DNA of 64,000 nt, taken from Siphonodentalium dalli (taxonomy: Eukaryota > Mollusca > Scaphopoda > Gadilida > Siphonodentaliidae). The position numbers were made by a program, and so were the translations under genes. Position 1 is the stretch's first letter, and each line of letters starts with the position of its first letter. Shown here piece after piece: positions 33,001 through 45,794 of the stretch. The stretch spans positions 156,546,875-156,610,874 of the forward strand of contig CP136062.1 of the NCBI GenBank assembly GCA_032622095.1, given 5' to 3'. Under the pieces are notes generated by a model. That model saw only the letters and a list, made by a program, of their open reading frames with translations. It was not told where the DNA came from and ran no database searches.

Positions 33001-33190
33001 ACCCACACACTGACCGTAATCGGCACGGGACGATAAGGGCCGTGACGGGACCCTAGTATAACAGGGATAGATCGAGATGGGACCTTTACACTATAGCACT
33101 AATCCTAAACGGGACAGGACGGGGCGGATCCTAACCCTAACTGGGACGGGACCCTAACCATAACCGGTATGGACGGGATGGGACAGCGGG
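30080..33190. repeat. Degenerate CCCTAA / CCGGGACGGGA satellite, ~3.1 kb
   Basis: The tract is built from irregular alternation of telomere-like CCCTAACCCTAACC and a GC-rich CGGGACGGGACC(TTA) motif. Repeats are about 20-35 bp and heavily diverged. The minus strand reads TTAGGG-like followed by TCCCGTCCCG. No long perfect TTAGGG run is seen. Frames at 30578-30769 and 31877-32080 are by-products. It is much more GC-rich than its surroundings. Confidence 0.9.
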
Positions 33191-33719
33191 CGCGGGTAGT
33201 GACGGTAACGGGGCGCGCGGGCGGAGCAACTCGTAGTTGTGTTGGTTGGGGCGTCACTGTACGTCTGTTTTCGACCAATTGGCACTGATGTTCTAATTTT
33301 TTCGGTCCAAATTATCGCCCATGCACTTTCACTTCAATGTTCCAGACCGAGCATAGCAGCAACTCATATTCGGACACTTTTTGAAACTCGATCCAAATTT
33401 ACTTCGGCTAAATCGAATTCTATCCAGCTATTATTTACATATACTTCTGAACACCTGATATATACATATTTTTTGTTTTGAACTATCAACGTTAGCGTTG
33501 TTAACGTAATGAGAGCGGGTCTCAAGTTACAAAGAGCACATACTAATAACGCTGTCAATGGCTACCGTTTTAAACCTGTTTACCCTGGAAGCCTATGACA
33601 TTGTAGAGGTCGGTTGTTTATTATGACATCAAGGTGAACATATCCATACTGCACATGGCGTCACTTTATATTGCAACCAGTCTTTTCGCTTGCTTCTTGA
33701 ATTAACGAACAGCAGAGGA
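33191..33719. other. Satellite edge and spacer, no gene recognised
   Basis: Begins with a GC-rich run (GGGGCGCGCGGGCGGAGC) and then reverts to AT-rich sequence. Confidence 0.45.
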
Positions 33720-34360
33720 ATATCTGCTGGTTGCTTTCATGTTTTCATTTCAATTCAATATGTTGGGACGTTTGTACACCCGCAATCCGATATTTGACTA
33801 AGAGATGATTATAATTTTGCGTAGAAGTACAATTCAGTTTTATCTTATCGAATATGCCATTTCATTTTATGCCATTGTCTGATTTATTTGATTTATATTC
33901 GTGAATAATCCTGTGTCTTTCAATTGTTCTTGGCTGATAGCGATTCACGTGATTAGATTCATATATCTGTATGTGGCTCATGTTATCGTTTCTACATTGT
34001 GTATCATGGTTTTGCATGCTTCAATATCTACTGGTTAATTTATTTTGGCTTTTATGTGTTAATTTCATTTTATTCGAGTCTTTTGTAACGTACATAAATT
34101 GCCCACAACTCGATATTTGGCCAAGCGATTATTCAACTTTTGCATAGAAGTAAACTTTATTTTTTGAAAATATCATTTTATCATGACATTCACTGATTTG
34201 TATGATTGTTATTCATGCGCTCTAAATAATCCTGTCACTTCCAATTGTCGATTCGTGATCTTGAATCACGTGATCATATTCATATATTTGGCGATTGCTC
34301 AAGCCGATGTTCTATGTTTTCACGTTTACTACACATAGCGATTACGCAGACCAATGTTCT
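33720..34360 (+). repeat. Diverged ~321-bp tandem duplication
   Basis: CGATATTTGxC near 33787 and 34110, AATAATCCTGT at 33904 and 34226, and CACGTGATxAxATTCATATAT near 33946 and 34266 recur with a period of 320-323 bp. No coding content recognised. Confidence 0.75.
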
Positions 34361-36112
34361 ACATGTACGTTGTAATGCGTATTACATTATGTTGATTGTG
34401 TTCATGGTATACATTGTCCCGAATGTCCTTAACCAGACACCACATGTAAGCGAAAAATAAATTTGTCGGATCGGAATAATGGACTTTGTCTCACTTACTC
34501 CCTATGCATGGAAATTGCTTTAATAGGCATCAAACCAGTGACATTACATAACTACGGTCTTTACTTATTGTATACAAATTAATAGAAGTTCAGTAAAAAT
34601 AACTATAATTTGATTAAGTCTCTTTAATCCGTGTTATCGAAGAAAATATATCGTCAAATGTATAGCGTATTGGGGTACTATTACTTGTACAACCACTTAT
34701 CTCACATATATCCTAGATTCGTTTCGTTTGCAACTGATGGTAAATTGTGTTCTTAGTATTTTGTTGAAAGGTAACTGATATGTATACTGTTGATACGTGC
34801 GGTTCCAGCTGGACTATACGCACCCCTGATCAAGACTTAGTGGTCCTGCTAATGTGATGTGATGTGATGCTGGTGGTCTCTGCTGAATTGCTATAATGCG
34901 ATTCGGGCGAACTGATGCTGTTAAGACAAAGTACCGTTATTTTTCAAATGTTGTCATTTTCTGGGTGTATGGCTAATACGAGCGGTTTGGAATAAGACCA
35001 GTGCATGTTTGGAACATAAAAAACATAGACATTTTGAACAAATATAATAATGGCTGCTCTGGTGTTTGCAAAACGATGTGAATTGCCATCTTGCTATAGT
35101 CGATTTGCCACAACTAGTACAACCAATATAAACATATCTCGCAATATATATGTGTTGGAATGTTTGATACACACAATGGCTTTTCATATTGCAGATTTTC
35201 CGAACGCCGCACAAACGACAATTTTAGAACAAATAACGTACATGTTCTTAACAGCGTAAATTTGCCATGACAGCATCTTAGCAATTCAACAGGGCCCACC
35301 AGCATCGCATCACATTGGCGGGACCAGTTGACCAGTTGTGATACTGTAATAGGATGAAACTTTAATGGTCTGACTGTAATTGTGTTCGAGGGTACGCCAA
35401 TACATGGGATTCGTTAATCAAATAATTTATTATTGCGACAGTTCTTTAATCTTAGTGTTCGATATTCCGAGAGTTCGATACTTAAGAATTTACAGCGACG
35501 TGGACATGAATAACAGTCGGGCCTCATCAACATAAAATAAATGTTCCCCGAGGCATCACCATGCGCAAAAGAATCCCACCGGTATCAAATTTAAACACCA
35601 TACATACATTTGGGAACAGACAATTAACACACGCGTATATATAATTGCGTAAATGATACACAAATATCCAAATGTTTGTCTTTGTCGTGTCTTATACATG
35701 TATGTTACAACATATGTGACTTATTGGTGCTCTATATAAAGATTCACGTACATGCACGTGCGTGAGCGACACATACACGTGTAATAATTTAACGCGATGC
35801 TGAAACGGATGCCAGCTTCCGTATGTGAGGAAACTACATGCTATTCTGAAAGCTAGCGCGACCTACATGTATATTTACATATTCGCGACTTTCGGACTAT
35901 CGAATAATCGTAATATCTAACTATCTGACAAACGAACTGCCTAATTTTTTCGTCATTTGACAAATATACAACATTCATATTTGAGAATAAGTGGGACAGT
36001 TGAAGCACAGGTCCCCAGATCAAAGATTTACTCCACCCCCAATAATACTTAATCCCATAGAAATGTATTCAACTTGGCGGGGCCTAATTTTTATTTATTT
36101 TTTTCACTAAAA
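34361..36112. other. No gene recognised
   Basis: 1.75 kb, AT-rich. Overlapping antisense frames at 34954-35305 have no family. Several ACACGTGT/GCACGTGC palindromes cluster at 35745-35785. Confidence 0.45.
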
Positions 36113-37123
36113 AAACAGGTTCAAAATAGAAAACAAATATTTTTGTTACATAAAGGCCTCATATATACGTAGAAATATATTTTCTTACTCATCAATTTGA
36201 TGTATCCCGTGTAAAAACATGGTCCAGAAAAACTCCTGTTATGAGCACAGGTCTGACGGAAACCGGCTGTTGAAATCCCTCGATCGAGATGGAGTCCGCT
36301 CAACTCGGTCAAAGAGCCGGATTTTGACCACACCGACTTGTGCTTCAAAAACGAACTAAACGGTAAGTAGAATATATATATTATACATAATTAGAAGCGG
36401 AATCACGGCATCATATCTCTCGTATTTATTGAAATAATCAGTTTCATAAAACCGGAAGCAAATTTAAATTGTCCAAAACAAGCCATTTTGTAAGTAAGCA
36501 CGTAACACTAATTTGTCATTGGCCCAATATAAATCAAATATATAACGAAGAAGTAATGTACATACGCTCTAAATATTTACGAAGTTATATTCTTGTCCAT
36601 GTGTATGTTTTCAAATCGGCATTCGTGTTAATTCAATCTTTATCTATTCTTTTCATTTTTTATAAATACATATTGTGTTGCATAGAATTATAAATAGTAC
36701 TCACGGCAGACTCGCATAAAATGGCTGGTTTTGGAAAATTTATATTTGCTTCCGAATTCATTAATCTGATTTTTTTCAATAAATACGAGAGATACGATGA
36801 CGTGATGTGGCCAGATTGGTTTGGGTGTGTCAGTAATTAATTCCGCTTCTAATGATGAATAATATATATATTTTACTTAACGTTGAGAGTTTTTGAAGCG
36901 CAAGTCGGTGTAAAAATCCGACTCGCTGACCCAGTTTAGCGGGCACCATCTAGAACGAGTGATTTTAGCAGTCGGTTTGCTCCAGACCTGTGCTCATATC
37001 CGGAGTTTTTCTGAACCAATTTTACACGGCATACTTAAAATTGAAGAGTAATAAAATATCTTTCTACCTATATATGAAGCATTTATGTTGCTAACATTAT
37101 TTTTGTGTGTTTTGAACCTGTTT
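36113..37123. mobile_element. Fold-back element with ~380-400-bp inverted arms
   Basis: The left arm (36113-36490) and right arm (36718-37123) are imperfect reverse complements. The outer ends read AAACAGGTTCAAAA and its complement. Shared internal landmarks are CAGAAAAACTCC, GAGCACAGGTCTG, TAGAAGCGGAAT, TCTCTCGTATTTATTGAA and CAAGCCATTTT/CCAGCCATTTT. The 227-bp spacer has only a 74-codon frame. I could not find a target-site duplication, and no transposase is encoded. Confidence 0.82.
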
Positions 37124-37552
37124 GTGGACTTTGAAAAAGTTATAACAAATTAGGGCCGTCCGCGTTCGATACCTTTCTATTATAGGAAGAATATAGGGGC
37201 GGGGCATTTTTGTTTTTGTTCTGGCGACCTGTGAGTTAAAGATGCCCAAATTTGATAAAATACAAAATACACCTAATGTGACAAAATACACAAAATTTGA
37301 CAAAAACAAATCTTTGGCAACATAAGCATGGACGATATTGGAATGTTTGCTAGACTGACCACAGTCAAACGTGCTAAAAAGTTGCTCTTTTGAAATTCGA
37401 CATTTGGCCATCAATACTTCATAATGATAATGCAGGGTTCGTTGTGCCATTCATTTTCGTGTATACAAACTGTGCATTTGAAGGTTGTTTGCTGTCAAAC
37501 CGTCAGGGCATCTTTAAGTCAACGCTAGCAACGTTAGATGTCCTCACAAAAC
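37124..37552. other. Helitron 3' flank, no gene recognised
   Basis: A 117-codon minus-strand frame (37097-37450) overlaps the fold-back element and has no recognisable domain. The Helitron's true CTRR end should lie here or within the fold-back flank. A CTAG occurs near 37526 without a convincing hairpin. Confidence 0.4.
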
Positions 37553-40500
37553 CTAAGTATACACAATGATGCGAGTCTTTCCAGTAGGAGCGTGGACGAA
37601 CAAAGTATGAGGAGTTCCAACTCTAGAACATCCTACATACAGTTGTCCATGCGAAAATTAAGACAGTTGTAAACAAACAACAAATACAGTTTGGCCTTGA
37701 GACTTATTAATTGAAATGGCATAGCTCAATTTTTGATTTTAGTTTCTTAAACCGAAACGGAATGTCAGATGGTATGGGGGTGTGCATGGCATAAACACAT
37801 ATTCTCCCTTACCACAGCCAGGCAGAATAGTAGCCACAATGACATGCGCCAATAGCTTAGTGACCACCAGCCGTGTTCCGTTGAAAATGTTGCGCAGACG
37901 CATGGTTTTGCTCCTGCTTTCAGCCAAATATTGTGAAGAGGAAGACATGGTGGCTCTAATAAATTAAATTATGTGCGATAGGTGACAACCTCTGATGAAT
38001 CTGTAACAACGTCAACTGATGTGTAGGAATGGGAGCTCCCGGGCATTTCATTAACACGTTTGTTGTTGATGCTGTTCAGTCACAGACATTGGCGCAATAA
38101 TTGCAAGTTTACATAGACAAGTAATGTTTTGATAGTGGTCGCGTAGGCTTGAGAATACACGTGAAACGGGGAAGGATCCACACACCATCATCGTCTAAAA
38201 ACACTTTAGTTTCTCTAAGTTGTTGTAATGTTCGAGCGAACTGTGCGAAAGCTGGTTCCCATGGAGTTGTGCTCGCAGCGATTTATGGTTAACATGGTGC
38301 CGCAACGAAGACGACTTCACGCAAGCCTGGTTCCGTCAGCTTTCGTCCCCCTGGTAATGACTGGTAAAGTTTGCCTAAAGTCACCAGACAACATGACAGT
38401 GAGTCTCCCCATTTGTGGATTTGTATCCCGTACGTCTTGTAATGTTATGTCAATTGCCTCCAATGCTCTGGTATGTGCCACTGTGCATTCATCCCATACA
38501 ATCATGTGTCACGTTCTGAAAAATTGCGCAAGTCCGGAAGTTTTGGAAATGTTGCAAACCGGAGCATCATTGGTGACCAAGTCCAAAGACAACTTAAAGG
38601 CAGAATGAGCTGTGGCAGCATTACCCGACGAAGCAACATGTTCGTGACGAAGTTTCCCCAGTTCCAGCAGGTGCATCGTGAAAACATATTCCTCCAGTAT
38701 GAGATTGCACCCGACCGATGGTGGAATATGCTACCCTTTATTCGTGTAAAAGTGTTTTTTTCATTTTCATTAATGTATCCGACCAAAGAATCGATGTCGT
38801 TGAATGTTTGCCGTAATATCTCGTTGTCAGAATGTTCAGCTCGGTTCAGTTTGATGCCGACCAAGCGTATGCAGTCCTTTTCCTCGCATAGCAATAACCA
38901 TGTCTTCTATATCTATTAATGCGACAATGAAGACCTCATCACTGTAGGCACTTTCCATTTCCGGGTATCTTAATTGAACCTGGTGTTTAAAATCTTCAGA
39001 AAAATCATCCCGTTATTGGTATAGTATTAAAGGATCACAAACTTCACATGTTTTGATGATAATTGCAGAGAATTCGGAGGCTTGTTGCTGAATGCGATGC
39101 CGAAGCTTTCATTAAAGTTGCATTCCATTTGGTATCGTCTTCGAGCAGTTCGCGCTTAACGCATGCTTCTCGGTAAGTAGCGCATACGTCGCCATCCTCA
39201 ATCCGGAGATCTGCAAACGAAGTTGGACAACTGACTTCACGTAGGAGTAGTCTTTAAAAAAACATGAATGTTGGTTGGGATGGACGGTGTGTACTCCATA
39301 AAGCAGTATCAAGTCTAATATCAGCATGATTGTCTAGAGCACCTCAGTTTCTTCAAGTTCATCTGTTGTTACACCACGTGTAGTTGGGTGGTATTGGGTT
39401 ATAAAACAACGTTTGTGCAAAGGAATCTTCTTGACACAGTTGAAAGAAACCCGTCAGTATAGTATCTCACGGTGATATTGCTGCGTTATCGGTGGGTAGA
39501 ATAAACCCGCTGACCATTTTCCAACTGGACAGCAAGTTGTTGGATGGCAGGATGTCGTTCGTGGATTGGAAATCCAGATATCCTCCACAAAGCTTCATTG
39601 CTGCTTATATATCGGCCCATCGGGTATTGAGTAACTTCATCGTGGACATCTTGCTGACGTGCATGCATAGCAGCATCCGATGTTTTGTTGTCGCCTTCGA
39701 GCAATTCGCGCTTAACACATGTTTCTCGATAAGTAACACAGACGATGCCATCCACAGTCCGGTGATCTGCAAAAACGTGGGAGGTGGGACCCTTGACTTC
39801 ATGTAGTAGTCTTAAAAGGAAACATTCATGTTGGCTGGAATGGACGGTGTATAATCTCCCTATAGCAGTGTCGTGTCTAATTAGAGCATTGTATTCTACA
39901 ACAGAACCTCGTTTTCTTCTATTCCATCTGTTGTTACGCTACGTGCAATAGGATTGTACCTGGTGATAAAACAACGTTTGTGCCAAGGAATCTTCCTGAC
40001 ACAGTGCTATTGCCTGATTTGCAGCATTATCGGCGGTAAAATAAACCCGCTGACCATTTTCCAAATGGACAGCAAACTGTTAGATGCCATGATGTTGTTA
40101 GTGGACTAAAATTTCAAATATCCCATAAAACCTTCATTGTTGTGTATATATCTGATGGCTTTTAAACCACCGTCTCCAGGTCTCCTTCGCATGTAAGAAG
40201 GATACTCATCCTCGGCTGTTTTAGTCTCCAGAATAAACGATTCGAGGTACCGTTTCTTGCACTTATTGTCTTTCATGCACGGTGATTTGTGTTTATTGGA
40301 ATTGAATGGACCGTGTACCATTATTTTGTGTCTCGGCAATGTCGAAGAGCCATCTGTCTGTTGCAGGATATGGAAGCTCTGCCGATATGATGGTTTCAAG
40401 CTGGTTGGATTGAATTTTGGTGATGAGCCAAATCAAAATATGCGCATGCGGCAACGAATTATATGGTGGACTTTTGGCACCGCACTGGTCCGGCAATTTG

Positions 40501-41310
40501 GGACTTTGTCATGAGGTCCATTACTTTCAGTACTAGGTGGAATGTCAGTGAGATAATGTCTGTGGACGTAAGTTTGACCAAGAAGAAGCTCACATTGTGT
40601 TTCCTTCCATTTTGAATTACATGTGATTGTTATAAGTAGATCGGATCGGTCGTAATGCCGAACAAAGGTCATGGCATGAAATGACAGGCATAAAAGTCCA
40701 TACAAGAGACGGTCTTTCTATAGTTTCACCTGCCTGTGGATTTCCAAAGTGATAACCCTCTTCCCCATTCACAAACAACAGAGGATACAATAGGACATCA
40801 TGCTATCTGTGTTTCGATGTTGCGTCTGAGATTATTATATCTGCATTTTAAAACAATATCCCTGGTTTCATATACCCAACTAGTCACGATCACAGCTACT
40901 TCGTTGCATTACGGTGCATTAAAACGGCGAGCATGCTCTCCAGATTGAACATTGTCAGCATCAATGACGACTTCTTGTTCTTGTCTATGTGCACATTCCA
41001 AGGTGTACTTAGACCTTTGAACGCTATTGGTTGAATGTAGCATGTTCTGTAATTTCACAATGATATCAAATCGTGTTCCTTGGTTTCCGTTGTATCTACT
41101 CTGCGTCTGGCTCTGAGGATCTCGCACAAAGTAAAGTTGTAGATATCGAGGTTGTTCGTCAGGCAGCGGCTGGAGGGATATGTGGTAAACCTGCCCTTGG
41201 ACTTTATATATAGGCATACACCCTCCTTCCCCGTTGATATTGGGTCCTATCGATGTTATCTGAACTGCGATATTATAGTTGAATGTTATTCAGAAAATGT
41301 TTCGATTCGG
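37553..41310 (-). pseudogene. Decayed Helitron Rep-helicase gene, copy 2 (nearly full length)
   Basis: The same RepHel gene as at the left edge, here with its helicase half. Minus-strand order: N-terminal Helitron-like domain (41217-40909), HUH motif LPHAHIL at 40458-40437, KSPCMKD...KKRY near 40300-40240, DEVTQYPMGRYISS near 39660-39600, a duplicated linker (40140-39130), then a Pif1-type helicase. The Walker A region at 38677-38651 reads DAPAGTGET, so the catalytic lysine position is glutamate. Walker B reads IVWDEC at about 38502-38485, and GDFRQTLPVI follows at 38385-38356. The C-terminal motifs NGTRLVVTKL (near 37870), INKSQGQT (near 37700) and FSHGQLYVGCSRVG (near 37640-37600) precede a stop at 37553. 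Frameshifts separate nearly every motif and one stop lies just before FSHGQ. This is a dead autonomous-type element. I could not fix the CTRR terminus below 37553. Confidence 0.92.
39130..40140 (-). repeat. Internal ~560-bp tandem duplication inside the Helitron gene
   Basis: Two direct units of the Rep-helicase linker, roughly 39130-39660 and 39690-40140, with spacing of 540-564 bp. Both encode LENGQRVY and QED(S)xAQTLFY, then a TYRE(T/A)CVKRELLE segment. As a result, DEVTQY...LENGQRVY occurs after a TYRETC segment that should lie downstream of it. Copy 1 shows the equivalent at 1-720 (for example 93 versus 634), truncated by the window edge. The units differ from each other far more than copies 1 and 2 do, so this duplication predates the large one. 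Confidence 0.8.
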
Positions 41311-43182
41311 GCGTGGTGCCCACCAGAAGACAAATCAAAGGCTCCGGTGGTTCTAGACGCATGGTTATTCTCATCGTTCAGATATGTACCCCACATAATA
41401 TATAATATAAAAAAAAACTGCTGTGTTGAGAGCCCCATGCTATTATAATTAAACTGTATAATTGAATAATGCGCATATCGTTCAACAGAGGTACATATAC
41501 GCGGTTCGTTCTAGATGAAACTTCCGAGCCGAACACTGAAACAAACGCAAAAAAATGTATTGATGTCAATTTTGCCCCCATTTGTGGCCAAATTATCCAC
41601 CACATAATTAATTATGTTGTGCATCAGCGACACTTTTTAGAAACGTTTGTCTTATCTATTATGGTCTTAATCCAATTAACCGACACCAATTCCCGTTCAG
41701 TATATCATGTAGACGTCTACATATCAGTTTCTATGAAAATCGTTGAATTAGTTTTATCAATTGTGTTGCTCCTCGTCCGTGATATCAATTCCTGACCCAA
41801 AATGGAAGCCATCCGGAACATTTATGCTACGTCATTAGTGTTCGTATAGCACATATATCTACATATACGTTTGGGGACATCCAGGATACAAATGTGTTGT
41901 CAATCTTGGTGGTTCGCCCCATCATTGACTTCGGCGGTGGAACTTTTGCAACTTTAAATCATACCTTAAATTCCATGTACAATGGACATGACTATATATA
42001 GGTTTGGTGGAAATCTAAATTGACATCAGCAAAGCGTGTATCATGTTTGAGCTCTTTCACTGATGCACAACTGTGACATCGACTTTCTTATCCTTAAACC
42101 AAACCATTAGACTCCCTATAATCGATTACAGAATATTTTTTTTATAAATGTGTGGTCTGTGTCATTTGGGGACCTTTAAACTACACCATTAATGCCACTA
42201 TGATGGAGCTGGCTAACGACTCGTCAACTTAGCATTTCAATAACCCCCAAGGCAAGTATGCAAGGATGACTCGCATTTAATGTCCACAAATTTGAAGGAC
42301 AGCGAACGAAAGAAATGATTTATTCCACCGAGCCCGTTTCTTATACCATTGAATTGTATGATAAATGTGTTTTGGGAGGTCTATTTTACTTTAAACAGTT
42401 AACCATATATACCGCGTTCATATATCTAATGGTGGTATCTTAATAACAGGGTCGTTTGATTCTATATTTTATGGAAATACTAATAATGCAACACGTTCGA
42501 AAGAGATTCATAGAATTGTGGGTTGTTGTTGCTGCTGAAAATGTTCATGGGGAGTGATAGACCATCAGTAATGATAACGATATGGTACAAGTCTGAGTTA
42601 AGAATAAGATTGGAATGGGCTTAGAGTAGTCATATCGGTTATCACAGGTAGAGTTTATAGTTTTGTTTAGAATGAGCTGTTAGTATTTTTGAATGACTCG
42701 GTGTACTCGCACCAACGGACTGAAGGCCGTTGGTACTTGCGCGAGTTATTGCTATATATCCATTGCTCTTGTTAGTCTGATAACATTGGATCATTCAACG
42801 TGGCAATTTACAAACTTAGTTGGCGAAATGCTTTGTCCTAGATATGTATATATGTACTTCTGCAACTTTGTACAGTGGGTTCGGGTGTTATATCAGGGGA
42901 TCCACAAAGACACTTGTGGGTTGTCAAGTTGCAGGTATCATTTAATGACTGGAGAGGCGAATTCCTTTCGGATGTCGCTGATCATGAGGTAATGGTCGTT
43001 GTCCTCTATGTGTCCATATAATCAGTACGGGTGGTGGTCGGCGATGAAATGTGTGTATGTGTGATCATTTAAATCACTGCAGTTGAGTCTGGGGCGGGTG
43101 TGGTTAATATGTGTTTGCCTGGTATTAGCTTCATAATAATGTTGGTTAACTCCCTGGTCCCCATTTAGGAACTCTGTAAATT

Positions 43183-43560
43183 ATGCCAGGGATGCATAAC
43201 TTGTTTCGTTGTGGTCGATATTATTCCATAGGTCTATTGTTGACGGAATTGAAGGCAGCGGAGCCGAACGTCGAGGCTTGGGGGAATTGGCCTGTCGGGT
43301 CTAAACATTTGTTATTTGAAAGCTTGTTGGGGTATCAGAGGCTTGCCGGACATCATTTTGTTCCCACCCGGTTTCCTTGTCATCGGAGAAACTTTGAGCC
43401 TTCGCAGCAACGTTACTTTTGGTGTGAACTATCGATCTTGTCCAAGAGGGTGGTATTTTCAATTGATCTGGGGGGAATAGTTTGGTTAGGGATCTTCTTC
43501 CTGGATTATATGGTACGGTCGTTGGTTGGGGTATTCATGAGGTTATTCACTTTCTCATAA
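43183..43560 (+). CDS. Hypothetical 125-codon open reading frame, copy 2
   Basis: Duplicate of the frame at 3772-4137. Relative to copy 1 it carries 12 extra nucleotides near 43412-43423 that add four residues (YFWC) without breaking the frame, plus a few amino-acid substitutions. Function unknown. Treat it as a candidate only: the same argument from frame retention applies, and nothing independent supports expression. Confidence 0.2.
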   Translation: MPGMHNLFRCGRYYSIGLLLTELKAAEPNVEAWGNWPVGSKHLLFESLLGYQRLAGHHFVPTRFPCHRRNFEPSQQRYFWCELSILSKRVVFSIDLGGIVWLGIFFLDYMVRSLVGVFMRLFTFS

Positions 43561-44126
43561 ATTAAATTTTTTATGAAGTATCGGCTCGTTTGCCTACATT
43601 GGTGCTCGGCGTAATCAATCATGTATTGTTTGTCATTTTTGTTTGCTGATGTTTGGTATTCTTCTTAATAGTTTTGTGTGCATGGGTTTCACGTTGTTCA
43701 TCTCTACTTTGAGGTGATTTGCGCACTCTGTAGTAGATTGCATAGCTGATTTAAAGAAAACCTTATGAATGCATAGATGTATTGACAGCCATAGTTTGTA
43801 CGTTTCGGATGACATAGCATATTGTTTGTGTCGCCGCCGTCATCCCGGATTTGTGAACATCTGGCCACTTCCATAGCCGTCGATCGCACATGAGTAGTAG
43901 GTCCTCGGTCGATCGAGATTTGGGAGGCCGTCTGACCAAGTCAAGTGACGAAATGTCCTTTCTTTTTGTTGTAATTGAACTGTATATCATATTATTACTC
44001 ATTTTACCTTGTGGGTCTGCAGTTGTATTCCGTTTTCCCGGATACTTAGTTTATATACTGTCTATTGCACGGAAGCGAGGAATATCGTCCAGAGAACTAC
44101 GATGTTAGGTATCAGTAAAATTTGGC

Positions 44127-45794
44127 GGATGGTCAATCTTTCGTTTTTTTAGTTGCCAAATGAAAATAAAAGCAGATGATCGACAACTATCCCAGCAGAC
44201 ACCTCGGACTACCCATCGAATTATGGTCGGGCCAAAGACTGGTACATAGCCGGAGCGGTGACCCGTTAGTCATTGCTTATACCAGCCTCTTGGTACATCA
44301 CCACAATGAGACAGGCGTTAGCAGTACACTGTTGAAACATTTATAAGTCATGAAGACGAAATTAACGGCGCAACATACATGATAAACAGAACACACTAGA
44401 TACCAGAAAAAAAAAATAACAGGTGGCAGAAATTTAATCTGAAACACTGTGAGTGTCGTGACTAGCCGATTGATTGAGCCGGATCAACTCAACCACCCGT
44501 ATTGAAGAGATGTAGAACCAAAGAGGACCATGAGCTAAGCCATTACCACAGGTCGATGTCTCACTTGACACGGCTGCCCTAGTATTCACAGAACTCCTGC
44601 ACCACACATCAAGGGATGCACCCCTCGGCAAAAGTGGACCACTTTAGGGTAAATCTTTACGGGATTCTTAATAAGTGAACCTATTCTACCCGGGTCCATA
44701 CGGGGATGATTTCTTTATTATGATCAATTGGCAGCAAGCAATACAAAAATAGTGGTATATGTGGAGACAAATAAGTGTTGATAGAGATCACATGGTGAAT
44801 ATCCATGCACTCCCAATGGCGATTCCTCAATAAATCACCCGAATAGCCTAAAGTGAAATGGGTTTTGTATCAGATGCTGAAATGCGTCTACGATTATGTT
44901 AACTTGTCGGATTGCAATAGCTGTTCAACATAATTATAACAAGGCAATTTTGAAAGTCACATGTGAAACTAAAGACAAACTATGCATAGATGTCTGAAAT
45001 ATCAGAGCTCATGGAACTATGTATGATATGACACTGATATGGACAGGAATGTCACCCCAATAGCCTCGGGTGGTATTCCGTTCTCGATCGGGCGATACAC
45101 ATCCGCGTTGCACTCAAGCACTAGCGACAACTGTATACTGTACTTACATATTTGCCCAAACACGTCTCGTCTTGCTCTCGTTTCCATCGATCACACCTAC
45201 GCGACTATAGATATAAAGAACCATATTCGACATTGGTATGCGACTTATGCATGATGGCATATTAACGATGTATCCATCGGCGGCATGAATGTGGCAATAA
45301 TTATTCCTCCAATACCCATCTTACAATTGGGTATACATAAGGACTTGATAAAGCATACTGAGGTGTGAGATGATAACATAAGAGAGGATAGCACAAGTCT
45401 GAGTATTTTAAGTCCCCTCCTCGAAGTTTTTCAGTCTTCTAGAACCAAGAGCGTTTGGTGGGAAGATTCCATTGCACGATATTTGAAAGTAGAAATAATT
45501 CATCACATTGCTCTTTTAAATTTTACAATTATTTTGTCCTTTAACGTACATATATAATGAACTAACTTGTGTCCCTTCTCTGGTATGCAGTCAGCAACAA
45601 CCTGCTAAACCGAGGGGTGACATGTGACATTGGCATCCGGTGTATGTTGTACAGCTGAAATGCGGGCATATAACTATACTTCAGTAATGCAGAATATTAA
45701 CTCACCAGTACAAGGTTACAGTCCGTTACACCCTATTTCACAGAACAAAGTACCAGTGGTGTACGCTTGAGGATGTTCTTGGGACGGAGACTCG
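44127..45794 (+). repeat. Dispersed element A, copy 2
   Basis: Duplicate of 4705-6375 with only point differences and small indels. Confidence 0.8.

Noticed and set aside
30080-33190. A true chromosome end or telomere
   Set aside because: Units are degenerate and flanked on both sides by ordinary sequence, with a gene on one side and transposons on the other.
37097-37450. A 117-codon minus-strand frame
   Set aside because: It overlaps the fold-back element's right arm and shows no recognisable domain.
38228-38919. Plus-strand frames of 126 and 148 codons
   Set aside because: They are antisense to the recognisable Helitron helicase on the minus strand.
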